From: a virus
Virus record (IMG/VR): IMGVR_UViG_3300021139_001382
Coordinates: 1 to 64,000 of that record
Length of the DNA stretch: 64,000 nucleotides
Direction: 5' to 3' (one strand)
Shown: one piece after another, positions 33,321-42,697 of the stretch
Layout: each line of letters begins with the position of its first letter
Position numbering within the stretch: position 1 is the first letter of the stretch
Notes under the pieces: generated by a model
What the model saw: the letters and a program-made list of their open reading frames with translations, nothing else
What the model was told of the DNA's origin: nothing
The model's database searches: none
Program-made: the position numbers and the translations under genes

Positions 33321-34283
33321 ATGACTTACGCACAATACGGCACTATACAGGCCACTGATTTCAATTTATTGGTGACCGGCGACTCTTCCGGGTCAGCAAA
33401 TACAGCTAACGCCGCACTAAACACTTTCTGGGCCATAGGTAATCAGAACAAGGGATATGGACAACCTGCTACAGCAGCAGCGGTTGCCGGCGACACTATC
33501 ACCGTTGCTAAATGGGCCAACTTAGTAGCCAACACCGCACAGGCAGCAACTCACCAAGGATCTACTATTACAAGCGTTGCAGTCCCGGTTGTTGGCGGCA
33601 CAGTAACATACCTGTCAGCTATCCCGACCAATCTGACTACGGTTACTTCCAACAGATTAAACGCTGCATCACAGGGCTCAACATCAGCAAATACAGCAAC
33701 ATATGGTAGCGCATGGTTAAATGCTATTACATTCACCCATACTGTTACATTCGCATCGGGAGATGCAGCACGTTACTTCTTTAATGCAGGCGGTCAACTA
33801 GCAATTACTTGCTCACACCCTGCTGGCACAGGCATTAACTTATTGTTGAATAATCTGGCTAGTAATATTGGAACAGTAGTGGTGAGTTCACCTACTACCG
33901 GATCAGTATCGGTAGCAGGTACATCATATAATGGTATCACTAAAATAGGCGGCGGCGGCAATACCCCCACAATCGGCACTAACACAGGTTACTTCGCACT
34001 GACTACTTCTAATGCAACAGCATTTAATCAAATCGCATCAACTGGTCCTGCAGGTTACCTAAGCACATTCGTTAACATGCAAGTCAAGTCAAACGGCACA
34101 CAGGGTGCGAACGGCGATGCAGGCAGTGTTGTAACTATCTACACGGTATGGGATGAAATTCCAAACGGTCTTTCAGTATCAGCGGGCTCTGCAACATCAG
34201 TGACCCTTCGTCCACCAGAAACTACTAACATCGCAAACACTTGGGGTGCAGTAACTATTTCGGGCACAGTATCCGGTAGTTAA
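33321..34283 (+). CDS. Tail fibre-like structural protein
   Basis: 320 residues, rich in Thr, Ala, Gly, Asn and Val with almost no Cys. The start MTYAQYGTIQATDFNLLVTG is typical of short fibre/structural proteins next to tail genes in T4-like phages. The middle contains TFTHTVTFASGDAARYFFNA and GTGINLLLNNLASNIGTVVV. The C-terminus has a probable beta-sandwich stretch (VVTIYTVWDEIPNGLSVSAG). An AAGGA ribosome site precedes the ATG. Its exact role, adhesin or fibre connector, cannot be told. Confidence 0.6.
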   Translation: MTYAQYGTIQATDFNLLVTGDSSGSANTANAALNTFWAIGNQNKGYGQPATAAAVAGDTITVAKWANLVANTAQAATHQGSTITSVAVPVVGGTVTYLSAIPTNLTTVTSNRLNAASQGSTSANTATYGSAWLNAITFTHTVTFASGDAARYFFNAGGQLAITCSHPAGTGINLLLNNLASNIGTVVVSSPTTGSVSVAGTSYNGITKIGGGGNTPTIGTNTGYFALTTSNATAFNQIASTGPAGYLSTFVNMQVKSNGTQGANGDAGSVVTIYTVWDEIPNGLSVSAGSATSVTLRPPETTNIANTWGAVTISGTVSGS

Positions 34284-34306
34284 ATTTATCAACCGGGCAG
34301 TATTCG

Positions 34307-34314
34307 TCTAAATA
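34307..34314 (+). promoter_or_regulatory. Possible late promoter element TCTAAATA
   Basis: Lies 26 nt before the ATG at 34333, with a TAGGAG ribosome site in between. It differs from TATAAATA at one position. Spacing matches the other elements. Confidence 0.4.
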
Positions 34315-34332
34315 CACGTAGGAGTGTATTAC

Positions 34333-34650
34333 ATGAATACTGCATCTTTAATTACAGACGCGAAAGCGCGTTTCAGTCACAATTCGGCGAAAGCCTATCT
34401 CAAGGACAAATTCTCCAGCAAACTTATCGTTGCCGAACAGGGCGGCCTATGGACGGCTTCACCTGCCCTTATTTCTTTCCTCAGTGTGCAAACACCCTTT
34501 ACTATAGATGATAATGTTATCGTAATCGATAATTTTGATAATCCGGTACAAGTCGATGGGAAAGCACTGTTGAAGAAACTACAAGACACTTACAACACCG
34601 TGATGAACGAGTGGCACGCAGAATGGGCATCGTTAGAAAGCAAACGATGA
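34333..34650 (+). CDS. Small conserved phage protein of unknown function
   Basis: 105 residues from the ATG at 34333, chosen over an in-frame GTG nine bases earlier because the TAGGAG ribosome site is correctly spaced for the ATG. It contains AKAYLKDKFSSKLIVAEQGG, then LWTASPALISFLS, FDNPVQVDGKALLKK and an amphipathic C-terminal helix with NTVMNEWHAEW. Proteins of this look occur after fibre genes in other T4-like phages. It could be a fibre assembly factor, but nothing shows it. It overlaps the next start by 4 nt (ATGA), so it begins the long accessory operon. Confidence 0.6.
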   Translation: MNTASLITDAKARFSHNSAKAYLKDKFSSKLIVAEQGGLWTASPALISFLSVQTPFTIDDNVIVIDNFDNPVQVDGKALLKKLQDTYNTVMNEWHAEWASLESKR

Positions 34651-35450
34651 GTCGAGGCGTTTTACTTTTTGCGTTTAACAACCCTAAATTTAATTACTAC
34701 GAGATGGCAGTAGCAACTGCCAGGCGTGCTAATCACTTTCTGGGACTACCTGTTACTATTGTCACTGATGAAAGTTCGGTGCCGAACGACTGCGACTATA
34801 CTTTTGACAAGACGATCCTCATTGACCCTGACAAGAATAATATCAGAGATTACAACGTTTGGATCAACAAAGGCCGATATCAGGCGTATGTTCTTAGCCC
34901 ATATGATGAAACTATTTTGCTCGACACGGACTACATGATCAACTCAGACACTCTACTAAAGACGTTTGATATCTATGATGATTTTTGCTGTCACGACACT
35001 ACATCTTTTCTAATGCACCCGGGAGTGCCGCAGGAAGTTCTGAGTGCGTATAGCTTTAAGACAATGTGGGCAACTGTAGTTACTTTTAGAAAAACAGAAC
35101 GTGCCAGACAGATTTTCGAATGTCTGAAAATGGTTCAGGACAACTACGATCACTACGCAAATATTCACAGCTTTGTCGGTGGAGTGTACCGTAACGACTA
35201 CGCACTTACTCTGGCGCTGCGAATTGTGAACGGGCATACAGATAACAAACAAGATATTATTCCATGGAACCTTGTCCACGTAGGTAAAAACACATCCGTA
35301 CATCGCAACGCCGAGGAAGAATTCAACACAGAATTCACTGTGATTTACGATAGTTGGAAGCGCGGTAAGATTAAGAAAGAGTATATTACTCTGACCGGTA
35401 CTGACTTCCACACTATGAATAAGGCAAATTTTATGGAGTTAATCAAATGA
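34647..35450 (+). CDS. GT-A-like glycosyltransferase, copy 1
   Basis: 267 residues from the ATG overlapping the upstream stop. The fold reads as a nucleotide-sugar transferase: N-terminal strand RGVLLFAFNNPKFNYYEMAV, then LPVTIVTDESS, and YDETILLDTDYMIN, whose DTD is the likely metal-binding DxD motif. A later HSFVGGVYRNDYALTLALRI matches the acceptor-side region of GT8-like enzymes. It is paralogous to the next gene (shared layout and SPYDETI motif). Donor and acceptor are unknown; position just after fibre genes suggests virion modification. Confidence 0.6.
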   Translation: MSRGVLLFAFNNPKFNYYEMAVATARRANHFLGLPVTIVTDESSVPNDCDYTFDKTILIDPDKNNIRDYNVWINKGRYQAYVLSPYDETILLDTDYMINSDTLLKTFDIYDDFCCHDTTSFLMHPGVPQEVLSAYSFKTMWATVVTFRKTERARQIFECLKMVQDNYDHYANIHSFVGGVYRNDYALTLALRIVNGHTDNKQDIIPWNLVHVGKNTSVHRNAEEEFNTEFTVIYDSWKRGKIKKEYITLTGTDFHTMNKANFMELIK

Positions 35451-36244
35451 CCAGAGGATTTGTAATCGTTGCTGAGAATAATGCGACAACTGACTATGTG
35501 AAATGTGCTGAGGTTCTGGCCCGATCAATGAAAAAAGTGATGCCAATGTGTTCAATCACTCTGTTGACTGACAACCGGACTCCGGTACGAGCAGATGACT
35601 TTGACAATATATTGTCTATGACTTCACAGCAAGATTCAGGTGAGTACAAGATTTTAAATGACGTTCAAGTATATGCCATGTCTCCGTATGATGAGACAAT
35701 CAAACTAGAGGCAGACATGATCTTGCCCCGTTCAATTGAACATTGGTGGGACGTTCTTGGACAACAAGATGTTGTAATCTCAACTACTATCAGAAACTTC
35801 AAAGGCGAGATATCTGATTGTAGAGTGTATCGTCGTTTTATTGATGAAAACGCACTGCCTGATGTTTACAACGCAATCACGTATTTTAAGAAGTCAGAGT
35901 CAGCCGAGCAGTTCTTTGAGATTGTCAAAGACGTTGCTGAAAATTGGGCTGAATATAAAGCAACATTGAAGTGTAATCCGCAAGAAGAGGTGTCAACTGA
36001 CTGGGCATATTCTATTGCCAGCCACATCGTGGGAATAGAAAAGACAACGATGCCGACGTTTACTGAAATGAGCATGGCTCATATGAAACAATTCGTGAAT
36101 GGTCTGCCGTCGGATGACTGGACTCATACGCTTGTGTATGAGTTGCTTCCCGATGTAATAAGAGTGAATACTTATACACAGAACTATCCGTTTCACTATC
36201 ATTCTAAGGCCTTTTCTGCTAAAATAGAAAGTATATATGTCTGA
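35447..36244 (+). CDS. GT-A-like glycosyltransferase, copy 2
   Basis: 265 residues, paralogue of the preceding gene: GFVIVAENNATTDYVKCAEV, then SITLLTDNR, and SPYDETIKLEADMILPRSIE, where the DxD position reads EAD. A later segment EEVSTDWAYSIASHIVGIEK aligns with the NDYALTLALRI region of copy 1. The altered acidic motif may mean a different metal or donor use, or loss of catalysis. It overlaps both neighbours by a few bases (ATGA at the start, 8 nt at the end). Confidence 0.55.
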   Translation: MTRGFVIVAENNATTDYVKCAEVLARSMKKVMPMCSITLLTDNRTPVRADDFDNILSMTSQQDSGEYKILNDVQVYAMSPYDETIKLEADMILPRSIEHWWDVLGQQDVVISTTIRNFKGEISDCRVYRRFIDENALPDVYNAITYFKKSESAEQFFEIVKDVAENWAEYKATLKCNPQEEVSTDWAYSIASHIVGIEKTTMPTFTEMSMAHMKQFVNGLPSDDWTHTLVYELLPDVIRVNTYTQNYPFHYHSKAFSAKIESIYV

Positions 36245-36575
36245 AACTGAAACGATGGTTGTGTGGGAAGCACCGGTGATTGTAAAACCTGAATTTAGGT
36301 TATACTACAACGAAGCGGGCCGAGTGGAGTGCTATACCTGTGAAAAACTTGAAGGTAAGTATATTGTAGTGGACGCAGTGACATTCGCACAGAGCCGGCC
36401 TGATTTACGGGTCGTTGACGGAAAACTATCTACCGTGAGTACCGGATCAGTGGTATCCAAGCTGACTAAGAGCGACACCGGAGCACGATGCGCCGCAGAA
36501 GATATCAGCATCCTAGTTGGTGAAGATTACGCCGGCGCCATAACAAATTGGGAATTATTAACGTATGAACTCTGA
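36237..36575 (+). CDS. Small conserved phage protein of unknown function
   Basis: 112 residues. The centre reads EFRLYYNEAGRVECYTCEKL, followed by EGKYIVVDAVTFAQSRPDLR and VVDGKL, a compact beta-rich pattern I recognise from other T4-like phage genomes without a known role. It lies between glycosyltransferase-like genes with overlapping ends (8 nt before, 11 nt after), so it is cotranslated with them. Confidence 0.5.
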   Translation: MSETETMVVWEAPVIVKPEFRLYYNEAGRVECYTCEKLEGKYIVVDAVTFAQSRPDLRVVDGKLSTVSTGSVVSKLTKSDTGARCAAEDISILVGEDYAGAITNWELLTYEL

Positions 36576-37521
36576 AGATATTGTAGATGTAGCTGACTTG
36601 GATGTTATCTATCTGTCGTATGATGAACCGCAGAAGGAAGAATTCTGGTTGAAGATCAAGAACATGGTGCCCTGGGCAAAGCGTGTTGATAGCGTTAAGG
36701 GCAGCGATGCCGCACACAAGGCCGCTGGCGAAGCATCCGACACTGAACGATTCATCCTGATCGACGGTGACAACATGCCTGAAGAGAAGTTTTTCAACAT
36801 TCAACTTGACTTCACTGACAAAGATCCCAACTTCAAGTTAGCGCAGTATCGTTGGAAAGCAATCAATAACATCAATGGTCTTCGCTACGGCAACGGCGGC
36901 ATGTCATCATGGACAAAGACTTATGTGGCCCAGATGCAAACACATGAAGCACAGACTGAAGGTGATGTGTCGCGCATTGCTGACTTCTGCTTGGACAGTA
37001 AAGACAATCTGTATTGGGCAATGTACGACTGCTATTCAACCACATATCCGAACGCAACCCCGTTTCAAGCCTGGCGTGCAGGATTCCGCGAAGGGGTGAA
37101 GATGTGCCTCAGCCGCGGTAATGTACCTTCAGTTGACGAATTTAAAGAGTCAGTTGCCAGTCGCAATCTAAACAATCTGACAATCTGGCACAATGTTGGT
37201 ATGGATGTAGAGAATGGCGCCTGGGCAATTTACGGTGCCCGAATGGGAACATACTATACGCTTCTTGTTGACGAATGGAATGCACACGATGTCCAGTGGT
37301 TTGATAACTATCCTATCATGTGGGAAACAATTAAAAACCTTGATCCTATTACCGAAGGTGAAGGCATCGGGATGCATCTGGCAGCAAAACTAGGTCTGCC
37401 TATCTGCACACTGAGCGCAGAACAAAGTCGATTCTTCAAACGACATTATACCGCTGATAAGTATAATATGGGTCCTCTTGTAAAAGAAATGGATGTGATC
37501 CGCAAACTTGAAGGTTGGTAA
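36565..37521 (+). CDS. Putative GT-A-fold glycosyltransferase-like protein
   Basis: 318 residues. DLDVIYLSYDEPQKEEFWLK, then RVDSVKGSDAAHKAAGEASD and TERFILIDGDNMPEE form the first half of a GT-A-like domain, with DGDN as the probable DxD metal site. The HNVG / GAWAIYGARMGTYYTLL region and a C-terminal YDNP-like segment follow. A GIGMHLAAKLGLPICTLS helix ends the domain. It is only distantly related to the two GT-A-like proteins upstream. The stop shares a base with the next start (TAATG). Confidence 0.55.
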   Translation: MNSEDIVDVADLDVIYLSYDEPQKEEFWLKIKNMVPWAKRVDSVKGSDAAHKAAGEASDTERFILIDGDNMPEEKFFNIQLDFTDKDPNFKLAQYRWKAINNINGLRYGNGGMSSWTKTYVAQMQTHEAQTEGDVSRIADFCLDSKDNLYWAMYDCYSTTYPNATPFQAWRAGFREGVKMCLSRGNVPSVDEFKESVASRNLNNLTIWHNVGMDVENGAWAIYGARMGTYYTLLVDEWNAHDVQWFDNYPIMWETIKNLDPITEGEGIGMHLAAKLGLPICTLSAEQSRFFKRHYTADKYNMGPLVKEMDVIRKLEGW

Positions 37522-38927
37522 TGACAGATAGCTCCGAACAAAAAAGAATTAAAGAGATACGAATCAGAGTAGATAACGAGAGTTCCCCTACGTTTTGTTT
37601 GGCAAAGTGGCACCATGTAACCATGTACCTACAATCAGGTGAAACTCATAGTTGTTATCATCCACGCCCGCATAAGATTCCGCTAGCGGAGCTAAAGGAT
37701 AATCCTAGTGCGCTTCATAATACCAACGAAAAGAAGCAAGAGCGTAAGCTGATGCTTGAGGGCGGGAAGCCCGTTGGCTGCACATACTGTTGGAATATCG
37801 AATCAATGGGTTCGGAGTATGTCAGCGACAGATATATTCGCAACTCCTCGATCTTTACTGAAGAACGGTTCAAAGAAACTGCTAAAGCAGCATGGGACAC
37901 AAACATCAATCCAGAGTATCTTGAAATCAATTTCGGTAATGAGTGTAACTTCAAGTGTGGTTACTGTCATCCTAAGTATTCTACCAGATTCTATAATGAG
38001 ATTAAAGAGTTTGGTCCGGTCACATCAGTAGTCAATCATCGTTGTGACATTGATTGGATGACTCTGTATCAGCGCGAAGAGGAAAACCCGTACGTTGATG
38101 CATTCTGGAAATGGTGGCCTGAGTTACGCAAGACATTGAATATCATGCGTATCACCGGCGGTGAGCCGTTGATGCACCGTAGTACATGGCAAGTTCTTGA
38201 TGCGCTTGACGAAGATCCGTTACCTGAACTAGAACTTAATGTGAACAGTAATCTCGGCATTAAACATTCACTTGTTGAACGACTGACCGAGAAAGTATCC
38301 AGGCTGATAGAAGGGGAGAAGATTGGCAAGTTCAAACTATTTACGAGTATGGACACCTGGGGGCCTCGCGCAGAATATATCAGGACTGGGTTAGACCTTA
38401 CGGTATGGGAAAAGAACTTCCACACTTATCTTACTCAGACAAACAGTCCAATTACATTTATGATGACGTTCAATCTATTGTCAGTGACCACATTCAAAAC
38501 TCTTCTGGAGAAGATTTTAGAGTGGCGAAAGATTTACGACTGGTATGATGATCCGGTCAACCCACAGCATCGTGTCAGATTCGACACCCCTTATCTGCGT
38601 GATCCTATTCAATATGACATGAATATTCTACCTAAAGCAGATTTTATGCCGTATATGTATGAGTCGTTGAAGTTTATGGCAGATAATGTCGATGACAAAG
38701 CAAGCGATAAGTTCTCCAGTGTAGAATATGACAAGTTTAAAAGAGTTGTTGACTATATGGAGATAACCGTGTATACTGATGAAAAGCTTATAGAAGGTCG
38801 CAGAGACTTCTATAACTGGTTCAATGAACTAGATGAACGCAGGGATACTGACATGCTATCAGTGTTTCCTGAATTGTTGCCGTTTTATCGTCTCTGCCAA
38901 GAAATCAACCTGACCCATCCAAAATGA
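37521..38927 (+). CDS. Radical SAM protein with N-terminal twitch-like Cys motif (1 of 4)
   Basis: 468 residues from the ATG overlapping the upstream stop. The radical SAM CxxxCxxC is at C142, C146 and C149 (NECNFKCGYCHP), followed by a GGE motif in MRITGGEPLMHRSTWQVLDA. Before the core lies an auxiliary-cluster-like segment: FCLAKWHHV, then HSCYHP and VGCTYCWNIE. A later SMDTWGPRAEYIRTGLDLTV matches the region shared with the next three genes. Such enzymes use an iron-sulfur cluster and SAM to make a 5'-deoxyadenosyl radical; twitch/SPASM members often modify peptides. Substrate unknown. This is the most divergent of the four. Confidence 0.8.
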   Translation: MTDSSEQKRIKEIRIRVDNESSPTFCLAKWHHVTMYLQSGETHSCYHPRPHKIPLAELKDNPSALHNTNEKKQERKLMLEGGKPVGCTYCWNIESMGSEYVSDRYIRNSSIFTEERFKETAKAAWDTNINPEYLEINFGNECNFKCGYCHPKYSTRFYNEIKEFGPVTSVVNHRCDIDWMTLYQREEENPYVDAFWKWWPELRKTLNIMRITGGEPLMHRSTWQVLDALDEDPLPELELNVNSNLGIKHSLVERLTEKVSRLIEGEKIGKFKLFTSMDTWGPRAEYIRTGLDLTVWEKNFHTYLTQTNSPITFMMTFNLLSVTTFKTLLEKILEWRKIYDWYDDPVNPQHRVRFDTPYLRDPIQYDMNILPKADFMPYMYESLKFMADNVDDKASDKFSSVEYDKFKRVVDYMEITVYTDEKLIEGRRDFYNWFNELDERRDTDMLSVFPELLPFYRLCQEINLTHPK

Positions 38928-40183
38928 ACACTGATAAAGATTACCTACTTAATCAAAGCAAATCATTTTGTATCCTTCCCTGGATACATCTTTACACCGA
39001 CCCTAAAGGGCATCCTTCGCCTTGCTGTGTTTCAACATTCGCGTCCGATCAGACTATTACGGTAAATTCCAGAACCCACTCAATGATGGAAATAATGAAT
39101 GCAGCCCACATGAAACAATTGCGGGTTGATATGTTGTCAGATGGTTTACCTCCTACATGTAGAAGATGTCATCAGGATGATAGCAGAGGTGCTCAATCGA
39201 CAAGAACCTCAATGAATTCGGAATATGCAAATCGGTTAGATTTGTCGTCAACTAAACCCGACGGCGAAATATCTAATTTCAAAATGCACTACTTTGATAT
39301 CAGGTTCAATAATATCTGCAACTTTAAATGTAGGTCTTGTGGCAGCGGATTTAGTAGCATGTGGGAACAAGAAGATCAGAAATATTTTAAATCAGCTAAC
39401 AGACCCTTGCTGCCGAAGAATAACAATAAACAATTTTTGCAGGAAGTAATCGAGCAGATTGTTAATATAGATGATGCATACTTCGCCGGCGGCGAGCCAC
39501 TGATCACCGAAGAACATTATATCCTCTTAGAGGAAATGATTAAACAAGGTCGCACCGATATCGTATTGAGATATAATACCAATCTCAGCAACCTAACATT
39601 CAAAGACAAGGATTTGTTGGGACTGTGGAAGAACTTTAAGCGTAAAATACAAGTTTATGCCAGCATTGATCACTATGGTGACCGGGCGGAGTATATTCGT
39701 CATGGAACTGACTGGGCCAATGTTGAAAATAACTTTTCAATGGTTAAGAAAACTCCCTATGTCAATCTACAAACAAATACTGTGTTAAGCCTGTATAACG
39801 CCACTACCATATTAGAATTTTATCAATACATGTATGATAAAAATCTATTCCATAAAGATGATTTTTCTAACACTATGTATCCATTAGCAGGTCCTGTTCA
39901 ATTTAATTTAAATATTTTGCCTATGCATTATAAGAATATAGCAAAATCAAAAATGGAACAACTCGTAGAATATACAGAGAAAATCGGCGCTGATTGTGTA
40001 ATACCGGGCCGCACTTCTGATAAAGTTAAGCAACTAACTGATACTCTTTCTTTCTACTCGCCAACGAGCACCTGGGAGCAACATAAAGAATTATTTAAGA
40101 GCGAAACATTACGAGTCGATGGTATACGCGGAGAAAGTTTTGCGAAGACTTTTCCGGAACTAGCAGGGTTATTAGATGAATAA
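38924..40183 (+). CDS. Radical SAM protein with N-terminal twitch-like Cys motif (2 of 4)
   Basis: 419 residues. The N-terminus carries FCILPWIHLYTDPKGHPSPC followed by a second Cys and later TCRRCHQDD, a SPASM/twitch-like ligand set placed before the core. The radical SAM cluster is C132, C136, C139 (NICNFKCRSCG), with GGE in YFAGGEPLITEEHYILLEEM. SIDHYGDRAEYIRHGTDW is shared across the family. It overlaps the previous gene by 4 nt and the next by 8 nt. Sequence is close enough to the next gene to indicate duplication. Possible roles are peptide epimerisation or cross-linking, or sugar dehydrogenation; none is shown. Confidence 0.85.
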   Translation: MNTDKDYLLNQSKSFCILPWIHLYTDPKGHPSPCCVSTFASDQTITVNSRTHSMMEIMNAAHMKQLRVDMLSDGLPPTCRRCHQDDSRGAQSTRTSMNSEYANRLDLSSTKPDGEISNFKMHYFDIRFNNICNFKCRSCGSGFSSMWEQEDQKYFKSANRPLLPKNNNKQFLQEVIEQIVNIDDAYFAGGEPLITEEHYILLEEMIKQGRTDIVLRYNTNLSNLTFKDKDLLGLWKNFKRKIQVYASIDHYGDRAEYIRHGTDWANVENNFSMVKKTPYVNLQTNTVLSLYNATTILEFYQYMYDKNLFHKDDFSNTMYPLAGPVQFNLNILPMHYKNIAKSKMEQLVEYTEKIGADCVIPGRTSDKVKQLTDTLSFYSPTSTWEQHKELFKSETLRVDGIRGESFAKTFPELAGLLDE

Positions 40184-41402
40184 AGAGTTTTTACTCAAAG
40201 AGAGTAAAGTGTTTTGTATGTTTCCGTGGGTCCACTTAAATGTAACCCCTAAAGGGGATATCTACCCGTGCTGTTCTAATAATTACACTGCACCGTTCGG
40301 GTCCACCAAGACAACTACTCTTAAAGAGGCATTCAACAATGCACAGATGAAGGAGTTGCGATTAGATATGCTCCAGAACAAGCCTAGCAAGATATGTGAA
40401 TTTTGTTATAAGCACGAAGAGGCAAGCCCGTTTAGTTTTCGCACATATTCTATCGAACAGTTCGCCAACAGATTTGATGAGGTGGTTCCGACGACACAGG
40501 AAGACGGAACTGTTGACGAATTCAAGATGAACTATTTTGATATCCGATTCAGTAATATTTGTAATTTCAAGTGCAGGACATGCGGATCAGAGTTTAGTAG
40601 TCAATGGGGTGCTGAGATGAACAGACACCATGATAAGACTCATCCTATAGTCATCCATGCTGACGATCATAAGGGCGGATTGCTACAAGAAGTTCTGGAG
40701 CAGATTCCGAATATTGATCTGGCATACTTCGCCGGCGGCGAACCACTGATTACTGACGAACACTACACTATTCTGGAAGAAATGATTAGGCTAGGTCGTA
40801 CTGATATTACTCTGCGATACAACACAAATGCAAGTTCTATCAAGTATAAACACCATGACATTCTATCTCTCTGGAAACACTTCAAGAAAGTAGAACTTAG
40901 TTGCAGCGTTGACCACTACGGCGAACGGGCAGAATGGTTGCGTAAGGGAACTGACTGGGGAGTTATAGAAAGTAACTTGCTGGCGTTCAGAAAACTCGAC
41001 TATGTATCGTTTCAGATGAACACCGTATTCAGTCTTTTTAACTACATGACTATCGGCGAGTTCTATGAATATCTTATGAGTAAAAACATAGTGCGCGCCG
41101 GCGACTGGTATCACTCGCTGTATCTAGCAGTTAATCCAAGTTACTATAGTGCTAAGAGTTTGCCCAAAGAACTTAAAGTAATTGCCAGAGAAAAGGCTAG
41201 TCAGTTTTGTGATAAGCATGCCGGTTTATATGCCGGTGTCACACGATTAGTTGGAGATGCTAACAACTTTGCCGCACCGGACACCTGGGCAGAAAACAAA
41301 GAAGTGTTTATGATGCATACGAATTCGATTGACAAGATCCGAGACGAAAGTATATGGAAGACCTTTCCTGAATTAAATAAGTTACAGGATGCAACAGAAT
41401 GA
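40176..41402 (+). CDS. Radical SAM protein with N-terminal twitch-like Cys motif (3 of 4)
   Basis: 408 residues, closest paralogue of the preceding gene. FCMFPWVHLNVTPKGDIYPC plus a second Cys and ICEFCYKHEE give the N-terminal auxiliary cluster motif. C129, C133 and C136 (NICNFKCRTCG) form the radical SAM site, and YFAGGEPLITDEHYTILEEM holds the GGE motif. SVDHYGERAEWLRKGTDWGV is the shared late motif. The C-terminus ends in the family signature IWKTFPELNKLQ, as in copy 2 (FAKTFPELAGLL). Overlaps of 8 and 4 nt with its neighbours. Confidence 0.85.
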   Translation: MNKEFLLKESKVFCMFPWVHLNVTPKGDIYPCCSNNYTAPFGSTKTTTLKEAFNNAQMKELRLDMLQNKPSKICEFCYKHEEASPFSFRTYSIEQFANRFDEVVPTTQEDGTVDEFKMNYFDIRFSNICNFKCRTCGSEFSSQWGAEMNRHHDKTHPIVIHADDHKGGLLQEVLEQIPNIDLAYFAGGEPLITDEHYTILEEMIRLGRTDITLRYNTNASSIKYKHHDILSLWKHFKKVELSCSVDHYGERAEWLRKGTDWGVIESNLLAFRKLDYVSFQMNTVFSLFNYMTIGEFYEYLMSKNIVRAGDWYHSLYLAVNPSYYSAKSLPKELKVIAREKASQFCDKHAGLYAGVTRLVGDANNFAAPDTWAENKEVFMMHTNSIDKIRDESIWKTFPELNKLQDATE

Positions 41403-42697
41403 CAGATGTAAATGTAAAAGAACTAGTGACTAGCGGAAAGCATTTTTGTGTGCTTCCCTGGATCCATTTTCATGCATGGCCCGATAGTAACGTGATGCCA
41501 TGCTGTGTAGCCAATAGCTCAATGCCAGTGAGTAAAGTGAAGCCGGACGAGTCGATAATTCAGATGATGAATAGTGATGCGTATAAACGGCTTCGTAAGT
41601 CAATGCTTAACGACGAATATGTTGTTGAATGCCGTCGTTGTTACGAACTTGAAGAAGCTGGTGTTTGGACTATGCGTAAAAGTCATAACAAGCGCCGCGG
41701 ACTTGAGTATGCAGACATGATACAAACTACTACTAAAGATGACGGGAGTATTACTGACTTCACTATGAAGTATATGGACATCAGGTTTAGTAATCTGTGT
41801 AACATGAAATGTCGCTCATGTGGTCCCGGATGTAGTAGCCTGTGGGCACAAGAGATTATTGATAACCATGGCATGGAGCATTACACTAAGCACTTTAAAT
41901 CAACTAAAATGGTTGTGACAAACAATGAAGATATGAGTTTCATGGCAAAGTTGAAACCGTATCTAAAGGATGTAGTTGAGGTTTACTTTGCCGGCGGTGA
42001 AATCCTTATTACTCCTGAACACTATGAATGTCTTGATTACTGGATTGAAAACGGGTTGAATGAGCAGATTGAGTTGACATACACAACTAACATGGGTTCA
42101 TTGAAGTTTAAAGACAAGGATCTTATCAACTATTGGAAGAAGTTCCCTAAATTAAAAATCTGGGCATCTTTAGACGCCAGTGGCGAGGTAGCCGAAATGA
42201 TGCGTAAGGGCACTGACTGGCCTCGTATTGTCAGAAACATCAACAAACTGAAAGAAGCGGTACCGCATGCAGAGTTTCAGATCACTCCTACAATTAGTAT
42301 TTGGAATGTTTTTTCGTTCTGTGATTTTTTTGATATGCTAATCGATGACGACCTTATCGACCGTAATACTGTGCCCAGATTCAACACTGCGTCACACCCG
42401 TGGTATGCAAACATAATGATTCTTCCTGATTTTGTGAAAGAAAAACTGATTGATCGTTATAGGGTGTCCCTGGAGAAGTATTCATACAATGAAGAACTTG
42501 CGAACGGGTTCCGAGTCATTATTAAAACTCTTAAAAATGGGTCAGCCGCATGGTCCGGTCTGGCTAGCAATGAGAACAAGGGCGGCATACTAGAGTTTAA
42601 GCAGTTCAATGAGAACCTAGACAAGTTCCGCGGTGAGACACTCACTGATGTGGTGCCAGAGCTTCAGGAGGTCTACGCATGGGCAGCAGAAAAATAA
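41399..42697 (+). CDS. Radical SAM protein with N-terminal twitch-like Cys motif (4 of 4)
   Basis: 432 residues. FCVLPWIHFHAWPDSNVMPC with a second Cys and ECRRCYELEE is the N-terminal auxiliary motif; C134, C138 and C141 (NLCNMKCRSCG) form the radical SAM cluster. The GGE site reads VYFAGGEILITPEHYECLDY, with Ile in place of the usual Pro after GGE. SLDASGEVAEMMRKGTDWPR replaces the HYG motif of copies 2 and 3, so the active site has probably diverged. It overlaps the next gene by 19 nt. Confidence 0.85.
   Translation: MTDVNVKELVTSGKHFCVLPWIHFHAWPDSNVMPCCVANSSMPVSKVKPDESIIQMMNSDAYKRLRKSMLNDEYVVECRRCYELEEAGVWTMRKSHNKRRGLEYADMIQTTTKDDGSITDFTMKYMDIRFSNLCNMKCRSCGPGCSSLWAQEIIDNHGMEHYTKHFKSTKMVVTNNEDMSFMAKLKPYLKDVVEVYFAGGEILITPEHYECLDYWIENGLNEQIELTYTTNMGSLKFKDKDLINYWKKFPKLKIWASLDASGEVAEMMRKGTDWPRIVRNINKLKEAVPHAEFQITPTISIWNVFSFCDFFDMLIDDDLIDRNTVPRFNTASHPWYANIMILPDFVKEKLIDRYRVSLEKYSYNEELANGFRVIIKTLKNGSAAWSGLASNENKGGILEFKQFNENLDKFRGETLTDVVPELQEVYAWAAEK

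Noticed and set aside
34611-34646. Earlier start for the first GT-A-like gene
   Set aside because: It would add 12 residues overlapping the upstream gene; the ATG at 34647 overlaps its stop by 4 nt, the usual pattern here, and begins at the first beta strand.
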